64,000 nt of DNA, from the NCBI GenBank assembly GCA_903642265.1, contig CAHJWN010000003.1, positions 1 through 64,000 on the forward strand, written 5' to 3'. Made by a program: the position numbers and the translations under genes. The stretch is from Acidobacteriaceae bacterium (GTDB lineage Bacteria; Acidobacteriota; Terriglobia; Terriglobales; Acidobacteriaceae). The notes under the pieces are model-generated. The model was not told where the DNA came from and searched no databases. It worked only from the letters and a program-made list of their open reading frames with translations. Shown piece after piece: positions 36,310 through 44,564 of the stretch (position 1 is the first letter of the stretch; each line of letters begins with the position of its first letter).

Positions 36310-36402
36310 AACACGGCCGACCTTATTTCGAGTTGAGGGCTTGTGGCACGGCAGGCTTTGTTGCGAATAAAAGGTTTAGGTCCAGTAATAGGGAGAGGAG
36401 GA

Positions 36403-36466
36403 GCGTACCTCAAACGGCTAGAGCCCCTGGGTGATGGCAATTCTGTGACACGGTGGGTCTTGTGGC
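36403..36466 (+). repeat. bipartite palindromic repeat, copy 3 (diverged)
   Basis: GCGTACCTCAAACGGCTAGA begins the unit, which continues to TTGTGGCA with the second block decayed (GACACGGTGGGTC). About 95 bases after copy 2 in the same gap. Confidence 0.5.
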
Positions 36467-36509
36467 AAATTAGCCTTCGGATCAGTGCCTAAGTGAAGCA
36501 CGGTTGCGG

Positions 36510-37046
36510 CTAAGCGTTTGGTTTGGTTGATGGAGCCGGTGCGGGCGTGTCGGGCACGGGCGTTGTGGTTGGTGCAGGCGTAGGCTTGGGGCGGATAGGC
36601 TCCTGGACGCCAGGTTTTCTCTCCGAGGCCTTGCCGGAGTTGTCCTGATAGGTGGAGACCTGTGCGCGCGGCCGCACCATCTTGATCTGGATCTCCTTCT
36701 TATCGGCATCCACCATGTAATCTTCGGCGAAGGTGGAGTAGCCGTCGGCGATGACCTGGACGCGAACCTTGCTGCCGGTCGGGATGACGTCGATGGTGGT
36801 CTTGCCGTCCGGGCCGGTCTTCACTTCGAGATTACCCTCATCTTTCCCGTCTTTCTCGGGGTTAAAGATGACGGCGGCATTCGAGATGGGTTTGCCGTTC
36901 GAGGCGCGCAACACTTCAACTTCAATGTGTGAGGTGTCCGGTGGCGGTTTGTACTTGCGGCCGCGAGAATAATCCTGCGCCAGGGTAAGGGGCACGAGGC
37001 TGGTGAGAAGAAGGGTAGACAGAAGCATATTGCGGCGTGCAGACAT
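36510..37046 (-). CDS. small secreted protein with carboxypeptidase-regulatory-like domain
   Basis: Protein of 178 aa with a signal peptide (LLSTLLLTSLVPLTLAQ). Residues 35-130 look like one carboxypeptidase-regulatory-like beta-sandwich (IEVEVLRASNGKPISNAAVI, GPDGKTTIDVIPTG, VQVIADGYSTF). The last 45 residues are a Pro/Thr/Ala tail (PTPAPTTTPVPDTPAPAP) of the type used to span cell-wall space. No catalytic residues and no known function. The start at 37046 lacks a clear ribosome-binding site. Confidence 0.7.
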   Translation of the reverse strand: MSARRNMLLSTLLLTSLVPLTLAQDYSRGRKYKPPPDTSHIEVEVLRASNGKPISNAAVIFNPEKDGKDEGNLEVKTGPDGKTTIDVIPTGSKVRVQVIADGYSTFAEDYMVDADKKEIQIKMVRPRAQVSTYQDNSGKASERKPGVQEPIRPKPTPAPTTTPVPDTPAPAPSTKPNA

Positions 37047-37130
37047 GGAGGCATTCTACTCTTCGCGTTTGGGTTCGTGCACCGGCGTTGGCATGCCGCT
37101 CAGGGTGTCCTGGACTGAACTTTGGTGACA

Positions 37131-37159
37131 TTGTTGCCGTCTGAACCCTCTGCTATGCT
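37131..37159 (+). promoter_or_regulatory. possible sigma-70 promoter for the FkbH-like gene
   Basis: TTGTTG (37131-37136) and TATGCT (37154-37159) are 17 bases apart, about 130 bases before the FkbH-like start. Match by eye only; other weak hexamers exist in this gap. Confidence 0.3.
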
Positions 37160-37290
37160 CTGGGCACATATTCGTCCGAGTACCTCTCCACCCAGAGTGC
37201 GAATGCAGGCCGTGACTGCGTGACTCGAAGGCGCGCTGTGCATAGAAGCCTTAGTTTCCGAAGTGCGATTCACCACGTGAGGCTTTTTAG

Positions 37291-39441
37291 ATGGAAGTGA
37301 TCGAGAGTGCGCCGGAGACGGAGACTAGCTTAGAGAAGCTGCCGAACACCTCGGCTGCAGGTTTGCGAAGGGTGGCGCACGCGCTGAAGGCCAAGCGGCG
37401 GGAGGTGGCGATTTGCCTGATGGATCCGATAGCGACGTGGGAGAAGTTCGCGCCGTCGGTGGAGTCGATGGGAGTGGACGCATTTATAGCGTGGGAGACG
37501 GTGCCCCTCGCTGACTACCTTATCCACTACCTGGAAGCGGATGATCGGGTGTGGCGCGATCTTTACATCGGTGAGCGGCTGAAGCAATTGAACTGGCCAG
37601 CGGACTCGCTTGAGACGATGGCAGCGCGGGAACGCGATGTGTTAAGTGCGGATCGGGACGCCCTGGTTGCGTTGCTAAGACCGGAGGTTTCAAGCGACGA
37701 ACTGGCAGGGTTTGCAGGCTGCATGGACGCGATGCTTGGAATCATCGATTCAGGTGGAGAGGCGAAGCGCGAGGTAAAGATCCTGCTGGTGGGCGACTGC
37801 CTGTTCCTGGATGTATGCACATTTCTGACGGTGCCTGCGTTGGAGAGTGGGATGACGCTGAGGCCGACATACGCGACGAGCAAGAACCCGATTGAGCTGC
37901 GAAGCACGCTGCGCGGGCTAAAAGACGAAAAGTTCGACCTGATCTGCTACAGCCCCTATACGTATGAGTTCAGCGTGGTGCTGGCGCAGACGCATTATCT
38001 GAAGGGGATCCTCAGTTCGCCAGCCAAGGTGCGCGCGCTTGCGGCGGAGGCGCACCGGCAGGTGGCTCCGACGCTGCGGCTGCTGACGGAGATCTTCGAT
38101 TGCAATGTATTCGTACACAATACGGCGAACGTGCGGCGGCATAATGGGTCTCTCGATTCGTATGTGAAGAATTTTGCTACGGCGCTGGCGCGAAAGTCAG
38201 CCGCTAAAGAGGTGAATGCGCTGCTGCTGCAGGAGGTTGCGGACAGAAATGCAATCGCGGCGAAACCAGTCGTGTTGATCGATGAGCTACCGCTTGTGAA
38301 AAGCCACGGCGAGCTTGCGGTAAGCAGGAAGTTTTACGATTCGGAGCCAGTGCATCCGACCGCAATGGCGCTGCGATTGTCGGAGATTTATAGCGACATT
38401 CTTGTGGCTTCGAAGATGCTGATGGGGCGCAAGGTGGTGGTGCTGGATCTAGACAACACGTTGTGGCATGGCGTGATTGGCGAAGGTGCGGTGGTGAACG
38501 ATCATCGGCGGCAGAAGGTGCTGAAGCTGCTGCGGCATAAAGGGATTTTGCTGGCCATTGCTTCGAAAAATGATCCCAAGAACGTGCATTGGACGGATGC
38601 GACGTTGGATGAGAAAGACTTTGTCGCCAGCCAGATCAACTGGGACCCGAAGTCGGCGAGCATCAAGCGGATCGGGCAGGATTTGAACTTGAAGTTGAAG
38701 GACTTCGTGTTCATCGATGACCGCCCGGATGAGCGCGAGATGGTGCGCATGTCGATACCTGGAATACTGTGTCTCGATGCAATGGAGGAGCGGACGTGGA
38801 AGGCGCTGGACTGGTGGGCTGAGGCGCTGCCGGAGCAGCATGAAGGCGACCGGACACAGATGTATCTGGAACGGCAGGCAAGGCAATCGCATTTGGACGA
38901 GGCGGCGGAGAAGGAAGATCAACAGAAGCTGCTGGCGAGCCTGGGAATCAAGATTGAACTGTTTCCGGCGAAGACAAAGGACCTGGCAAGGGCGGCGGAG
39001 TTGATCAATCGGACGAACCAGTTCAACACGTGTGGGAGCCGGGTGAGCAATCAGCAGGTGGCCGCGTGGAGCGAATCGGCGAACCACTTTGTGCTGGTGG
39101 CGGAGGCTGCTGATAAGTTTGGCGCGATGGGGATCATTTCGGTGATGGTGGTTGAGCAGGTAGCGGATGCGCTGCTGATTCCGGTGTGGGTACTGAGCTG
39201 TCGCGTATTTGGGTTTGGAATTGAGAGCGCGATGCTGCGCTATGTTGCGGAGCTTGGGCAAAGGCTTGGAGTTGGAGTGGTGCGGGGGCTGGTGGTTGAG
39301 ACTCCGAACAACCAGCCTTGCCGCGAGGTTTACAAGACGAATGGTTTCGTGGTCGGGGAACTGGGTTGGGAAGGATCTACGGCGAGCCTACCGGACGTGC
39401 CGGGATGGTTGACGGTGAGCTCGGTTGCGGTGAAGCACTAA
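37291..39441 (+). CDS. FkbH-like protein (HAD-IIIC phosphatase with GNAT-like C-terminus)
   Basis: Protein of 716 aa. The N-terminal half has an SGNH-like layout (about 165-355: ILLVGDCLFLDVC, VHNTANVRRHNG). The HAD-IIIC domain follows from about residue 378, with motif I VVLDLDNTLWHGVIGE, LAIASKNDP and FVFIDDRPDEREM. The C-terminal GNAT-like part contains LINRTNQFNTCGSR and WVLSCRVFGFGIE. FkbH-type proteins load glyceryl units from 1,3-bisphosphoglycerate onto acyl carrier proteins in polyketide routes, and others act in glycan or lipid modification. No ACP, KS or NRPS gene lies nearby. GAGG precedes the ATG. Confidence 0.85.
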   Translation: MEVIESAPETETSLEKLPNTSAAGLRRVAHALKAKRREVAICLMDPIATWEKFAPSVESMGVDAFIAWETVPLADYLIHYLEADDRVWRDLYIGERLKQLNWPADSLETMAARERDVLSADRDALVALLRPEVSSDELAGFAGCMDAMLGIIDSGGEAKREVKILLVGDCLFLDVCTFLTVPALESGMTLRPTYATSKNPIELRSTLRGLKDEKFDLICYSPYTYEFSVVLAQTHYLKGILSSPAKVRALAAEAHRQVAPTLRLLTEIFDCNVFVHNTANVRRHNGSLDSYVKNFATALARKSAAKEVNALLLQEVADRNAIAAKPVVLIDELPLVKSHGELAVSRKFYDSEPVHPTAMALRLSEIYSDILVASKMLMGRKVVVLDLDNTLWHGVIGEGAVVNDHRRQKVLKLLRHKGILLAIASKNDPKNVHWTDATLDEKDFVASQINWDPKSASIKRIGQDLNLKLKDFVFIDDRPDEREMVRMSIPGILCLDAMEERTWKALDWWAEALPEQHEGDRTQMYLERQARQSHLDEAAEKEDQQKLLASLGIKIELFPAKTKDLARAAELINRTNQFNTCGSRVSNQQVAAWSESANHFVLVAEAADKFGAMGIISVMVVEQVADALLIPVWVLSCRVFGFGIESAMLRYVAELGQRLGVGVVRGLVVETPNNQPCREVYKTNGFVVGELGWEGSTASLPDVPGWLTVSSVAVKH

Positions 39442-39448
39442 GTGAAAA

Positions 39449-39478
39449 GCCCCACATCTCAGAGTCGAGAGGTGGGGC
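39449..39478. terminator. hairpin between convergent genes (repeat-type terminator)
   Basis: GCCCCACaTCTC pairs with GAGAgGTGGGGC around the loop AGAGTC: 11 pairs with one mismatch. It starts eight bases after the FkbH-like stop and lies before the end of the convergent hypothetical gene. The same sequence motif recurs at 40811-40836. Confidence 0.6.
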
Positions 39479-39515
39479 ATCCAAGGTGTTGCAGCCCGAT
39501 ATTGAACGGGTCGGG

Positions 39516-40145
39516 TTATTCGTCGGAATGGGTCTTCGCTTCGCGGTACTCCTCGATGTGGTGGTAAACGGCATCGGGAAATTCCAACGTCCGGTAGAGG
39601 TTGCCGCAGTCGGGGTCGGATGGGTGGGGAAGGATCGGAAATTCCTGCTCGTGCTGCCACTCCATGATGCGCTCGCGCTTGGGCGGATTGTAGCCACGTG
39701 ATTCAACCTGGCTGAGCATCGCTTCGGCCTTCTCTTCGTCGAAATCGGAGTCGCGCGTGAGCCAGCCGAGGACTTCATCGTGTGAGAGGAAGTGGCGGGC
39801 CACCATCGCAAAGACGAGGCGACCATAGTGGCCGATGTCTTTGCCTGCATCGAGTGAGTCTAGAAGGTGGGCCATCATGGAATCTTTGCGGAGTTCTTTT
39901 TCGCCGTCGTCCTTCTCGACATCGGCATCAAGCTCAATTGTTCGCGTTTTTGCGGCATGGGCGTTGCCTGTTCCGGTGTCGGTAGTATCGGTATCGCCAG
40001 TATGGGTGTCGCCTCCGGTACTTCCAGCTTTTGTGTTGCTCTTCAGGGCTGCCAACTCGGCTTCCGCTTTGTCGGCGCGTTCCCGTGCCTTGGTGAGTTC
40101 ATCGTCTGCTGCGACGTTCTCTCGTTCTGTGTTTGTAGTTGCCAT
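39516..40145 (-). CDS. hypothetical acidic protein (209 aa)
   Basis: Not recognised. From the ATG at 40145 (GAGGAGAG upstream) the product has an N-terminal coiled-coil-like stretch (DDELTKARERADKAEAELAA), then a Gly/Thr/Asp-rich low-complexity segment (GGDTHTGDTDTTDTGTGN), then a folded part of about 130 residues (MMAHLLDSLDAGKDIGHYGR, MVARHFLSHDEVLGWL, GYNPPKRERIMEWQHEQEFP). No signal peptide or membrane segment. The folded part looks like a genuine conserved domain. It is divergent from groES, whose control region lies immediately upstream. Confidence 0.65.
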   Translation of the reverse strand: MATTNTERENVAADDELTKARERADKAEAELAALKSNTKAGSTGGDTHTGDTDTTDTGTGNAHAAKTRTIELDADVEKDDGEKELRKDSMMAHLLDSLDAGKDIGHYGRLVFAMVARHFLSHDEVLGWLTRDSDFDEEKAEAMLSQVESRGYNPPKRERIMEWQHEQEFPILPHPSDPDCGNLYRTLEFPDAVYHHIEEYREAKTHSDE

Positions 40146-40272
40146 ACGCTCTCCTCTTTGCGCTTTTTGTTCGCTTCTATATTGTGGATTGATGTGAGCC
40201 CGGGCGCGCCTGTTGTATGGCAGCTGGAGAGAATGATCTGCGCGTGTTTCACTCACATTTCACAAAGGGCTG

Positions 40273-40302
40273 TTGACAGCACCAACGTTCCTGGCCTATC
40301 GT
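40273..40302 (+). promoter_or_regulatory. predicted groES-groEL promoter
   Basis: A consensus -35 TTGACA (40273-40278) is 18 bases from TATCGT (40297-40302), which matches four of six -10 positions. The CIRCE-like operator begins at the last base of this -10, so a bound repressor would cover the start site. Confidence 0.55.
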
Positions 40303-40328
40303 TAGCAGTCGAAGGGGTTGACTGCTAA
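40302..40328. promoter_or_regulatory. CIRCE-like operator (HrcA site), symmetric variant
   Basis: TTAGCAGTC-N9-GACTGCTAA, a perfect 9-bp inverted repeat with the exact CIRCE spacing. The consensus is TTAGCACTC-N9-GAGTGCTAA; here position 7 is changed from C to G and the other arm carries the matching change, so symmetry is kept. It lies about 140 bases before groES and overlaps the predicted promoter. HrcA repression of groESL is the expected function; hrcA itself is not in the window. Confidence 0.8.
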
Positions 40329-40345
40329 CGCATTTTGCGACGAGT

Positions 40346-40390
40346 AGTCTGCCTCACGTCAGACTGCGATTTCGGCCTATGTCGAAATCG
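40346..40390 (+). promoter_or_regulatory. two hairpins in the groES leader
   Basis: AGTCTG/CAGACT (40346-40351, 40360-40365) and, immediately after, CGATTTCG/CGAAATCG (40367-40374, 40383-40390), each with an 8-base loop (CCTCACGT and GCCTATGT). They lie in the untranslated leader between the operator and the ribosome-binding site. They could stabilise the mRNA or respond to temperature; the function is unproven. Confidence 0.5.
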
Positions 40391-40466
40391 TTCCCAGCGC
40401 ATTAGAAACTTGCAGCGGCGGCCTTTTGGGTCGGCTCTGCGCCAAAGAATGAAGGAGATACGCGTA

Positions 40467-40766
40467 ATGGCAACAACATCGTTTACACCGCTTCATGATC
40501 GCATCCTGGTAAAGCGCGTTGAAGAGGGCGAGAGCATCCGCGGCGGCATCATTATCCCTGATTCCGCAAAAGAGAAGCCCCAGGAAGGGCAGGTCATTTC
40601 GGTTGGCAAAGGCAAGTCGAATGACGAAGGCAAGACGTTCCCACTCGATGTGAAGGCTGGCGACAGCATTCTGTTTGGGAAGTACTCCGGCACTGAGATC
40701 AAGCTCGATGGCGAAGAGTTTCTGATCATGCGGGAAGAGGAAGTCCTCGGGATTTTGAAGAAGTAA
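40467..40766 (+). CDS. groES: co-chaperonin GroES
   Basis: Heptameric lid of the GroEL folding chamber. 99 aa from the ATG at 40467 (GAAGGAG upstream): [14 protein letters not shown] at the N-terminus, the mobile loop around [27 protein letters not shown]-type turn here QVISVGKGK, and the C-terminal [20 protein letters not shown]. The open frame from 40335 is upstream read-through. First gene of the groES-groEL operon, 131 bases before groEL, under a CIRCE-like site. Confidence 0.97.
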   Translation: MATTSFTPLHDRILVKRVEEGESIRGGIIIPDSAKEKPQEGQVISVGKGKSNDEGKTFPLDVKAGDSILFGKYSGTEIKLDGEEFLIMREEEVLGILKK

Positions 40767-40810
40767 GCGCTTCGCGCCGACGGTACTTCGCCCGGTCGAA
40801 CGTTCGCGTT

Positions 40811-40836
40811 CCCACATCTCAGAATCGAGATATGGG
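40811..40836. repeat. hairpin repeat between groES and groEL
   Basis: CCCACATCTC-AGAATC-GAGATATGGG, nine pairs and one mismatch. It shares the CCCACATCTCAGA-TCGAGA core with 39449-39478. Inside the operon it could modulate the groES/groEL ratio or protect a processed mRNA end. Confidence 0.55.
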
Positions 40837-40873
40837 GCACCCAGACGGTAAGGGTGATCAGACTAAGAACTAA

Positions 40874-42574
<1,701 letters not shown>

Positions 42575-42622
42575 GGATTCGCCATCCAGCCTGACGCGCC
42601 TTTCGGCGCAGAGGCAAAAACG

Positions 42623-42653
42623 AAGGGCCCCGGAGAGATCCGGGGCCCTTTCT
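42623..42653 (+). terminator. rho-independent terminator of groESL
   Basis: AAGGGCCCCGG-AGAGAT-CCGGGGCCCTT, a perfect 11-bp GC-rich stem (42623-42633 with 42640-42650) followed by a short pyrimidine run, 48 bases after the groEL stop. Confidence 0.85.
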
Positions 42654-42696
42654 CGTATAAAGAGGTAGCGACATACGACGATTTGTAAAGGTTGCC

Positions 42697-43167
42697 ATGA
42701 CCGTTAAGACGTTCCTTATGGGCCAGCCCTTCAGTTGGCGATTGGCTGCTCTTGGAGGTGTTTGCGCCTTAGTCGTGTCTCTGCCAGAGCTGATTTATGG
42801 CAATGATTTCGGTGCGTTTCTTATTGGAACCTGCGCTTTCGCAGTCATCACTGTGATGCTTCACATTACTGCGTTAGTCAACGTGCGCAGGAAGGTCCAT
42901 TCTGTCTTTGCGATGTTAGCGGCTTACTGTTTGCTGCTGTGGGTTCTTCATCACATCTCATCGGACGTGAGAACGCACTGCCGCTGGGTATTAGAGGGAG
43001 CAGACTACAAGCATCAAGTTCTTGAACGCCCTCAGTCGCCATCCAAAGGACTGAAGCACGTTGAGTGGGAGGAATGGGGCTTCGTCGCCACTGGCGACAC
43101 GACGGTATATCTCGTCGTTGATCCGAGCGATGATCTGGCAGATGAGTTCTGGGAGCCACTCACGTGA
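42697..43167 (+). CDS. hypothetical membrane protein, possibly C-terminally truncated
   Basis: Protein of 156 aa with three hydrophobic segments (about residues 17-30, 38-60 and 68-86), then a soluble part with VLEGADYKHQVLERP, HVEWEEWGFVATGDTTVYLV and DPSDDLADEF. It reminds me of a widespread family of hypothetical proteins with the pattern (K)HxEWxxxGFxxxGxTxVYLVxDP that normally continues for another 30-40 residues; if that recollection is right, this copy has lost its C-terminus. AAAGG lies before the ATG. Its stop overlaps the GTG of the next small frame. Confidence 0.65.
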   Translation: MTVKTFLMGQPFSWRLAALGGVCALVVSLPELIYGNDFGAFLIGTCAFAVITVMLHITALVNVRRKVHSVFAMLAAYCLLLWVLHHISSDVRTHCRWVLEGADYKHQVLERPQSPSKGLKHVEWEEWGFVATGDTTVYLVVDPSDDLADEFWEPLT

Positions 43168-43358
43168 TTGAACCCGTCAAGATAAGCAGCAAGAACCCCG
43201 CTCTTGCTCAAGAACAAGAAGCCACTCAAGATCTGGATCTTTTGTCAGCTCTCGCTGGCACATGGACCTTCGGCGACGCAGACACTTACGTCAGACAACT
43301 ACGCGAAGAGCAGGAGTGGCCATTACTTTCAGTCACCGTTCCTCACTGTCTGCGATAA
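43164..43358 (+). CDS. small frame overlapping the membrane-protein stop (64 aa)
   Basis: GTG start overlapping the preceding TGA (GTGA), an arrangement typical of coupled genes. The 64-residue product is hydrophilic and acidic. The part DLLSALAGTWTFGDADTYVRQLREEQEW resembles the C-terminal tails of some type II antitoxins (often ending in LRxEW), but the final twelve residues do not, and no toxin gene follows. It may be a degenerate remnant or a chance frame. Confidence 0.35.
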   Translation: MIEPVKISSKNPALAQEQEATQDLDLLSALAGTWTFGDADTYVRQLREEQEWPLLSVTVPHCLR

Positions 43359-43361
43359 AGC

Positions 43362-44429
43362 TTAGCCTTTGCTCCTGTCGGTGAAGCGGAAGAAGAGGGA
43401 CTGCTCGGCTACGGGGGCGGCGAGGCTGTTGAGGGACGCCATTTGCGTGTTGGATAAGGGCGTGAACTCGCGGGCGATCTTCACGTTCTCTTCGAGCTGC
43501 GCGATGGTGTCACAGCCGATGATGACAGTGCTTACCGGGTGGGTGAGGGTGAAGTGCATGGCATCGCGCATGTTCATGACTCCCGAGCGTGTGGCAATTG
43601 CCGAGCCTTCCCATGAATGCCGCTGGGCGTCGAGCGACGGCGGATGCCAGCTGGAGAGCAAGCGCCCACGGGCAGGGACCTTCATGCCGATGATGCCCAT
43701 CTGCTTTTCTACGGCCAACGGTAGAAGCTGATCGGTGAAGCTGTGGATGTGGCTGTCGGCGGCATTGAGCGACATGAGGATGCAATCGAAGGGATGGCGG
43801 TTGATGGCGTCGATGAGCGCGTCGGGGCGGTAGTGGCCGGTTACGCCGAGATAGCGAACGACCTTCTGGTCCTGCATCTCGAGCAGCGCTTCCATGGCGC
43901 CGCCCTTAGCGAAGATGGCGTTGACGTCTTCGGGGAGGCCAATGTCGTGAAGCTGCCAGAGGTCGACGTGGTCGGTGTTGAGGAGCTGCAGCGATTTCTC
44001 GATCATGCGGAGCGATCCGTCGCGGGTGCGCTCCTTCGTCTTGGTGGCGAGAAAGGCTTCGTTGCGGCGGGTCTTCATGACGCGGCCAACATACTGCTCG
44101 CTCCACCGCTCCGGGCCGCCGTAGATGGAGGAGGTGTCGATATAGTTGACTCCGAGATCGAGGGCGCGCTCGATGATCGGGACGGCGACATCGAAGTTGT
44201 TCGCACGTTCGATGGAAGCCTGGCCGCCAAGCGAGAAGATGCCAACTTTGTAGCCTGTCTTCCCGAGGTTCCGGGTCGGCATCGTGGTGACGGTGCGCGG
44301 ATTCGCAGGCAGGGCGGGTAGCGTCTTCGTGACTTCGGCGGGGAGCGAAGATGCGAGGAGGCCGGCGGCAATGGCACCACCTGATTTGAGGAAGGTGCGG
44401 CGGTTAGCGGAGATGCCTGGCTGCTTCAT
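43362..44429 (-). CDS. Tat-exported aldo/keto reductase
   Basis: Second exported AKR of the window, 355 aa. The twin-arginine signal is ANRRTFLKSGGAIAAGLLAS, followed by a linker and the barrel from MPTRNLGKTGYKVGIFSLGG. Active-site residues lie in YIDTSSIYGG (Asp/Tyr), LATKTK (Lys) and DLWQLHDIG (His). The C-terminal part PVSTVIIGCDTIAQLEENV is the usual cofactor-binding end. GAGGT precedes the ATG. It is only distantly similar to the reductase at 33.6-34.5 kb, so these are not recent duplicates. Confidence 0.9.
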   Translation of the reverse strand: MKQPGISANRRTFLKSGGAIAAGLLASSLPAEVTKTLPALPANPRTVTTMPTRNLGKTGYKVGIFSLGGQASIERANNFDVAVPIIERALDLGVNYIDTSSIYGGPERWSEQYVGRVMKTRRNEAFLATKTKERTRDGSLRMIEKSLQLLNTDHVDLWQLHDIGLPEDVNAIFAKGGAMEALLEMQDQKVVRYLGVTGHYRPDALIDAINRHPFDCILMSLNAADSHIHSFTDQLLPLAVEKQMGIIGMKVPARGRLLSSWHPPSLDAQRHSWEGSAIATRSGVMNMRDAMHFTLTHPVSTVIIGCDTIAQLEENVKIAREFTPLSNTQMASLNSLAAPVAEQSLFFRFTDRSKG

Positions 44430-44564
44430 GGAGTGATACCTCGTGGCTTAAAAATTCTATAAGCGGGTAAGTTCAAATCCGCCAGTACGAATGGTGCAAG
44501 GCAGAAGTAAGGAAGCGATGACAAAGAAGCGGGAGTATCCATTCTTGTGTTCGGTGAAACTACC

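Noticed and set aside
44470-44500. tRNA T-arm-like GTTCAAATCC
   Set aside because: No acceptor stem, anticodon arm or CCA end can be arranged around it, and the loop is too long.
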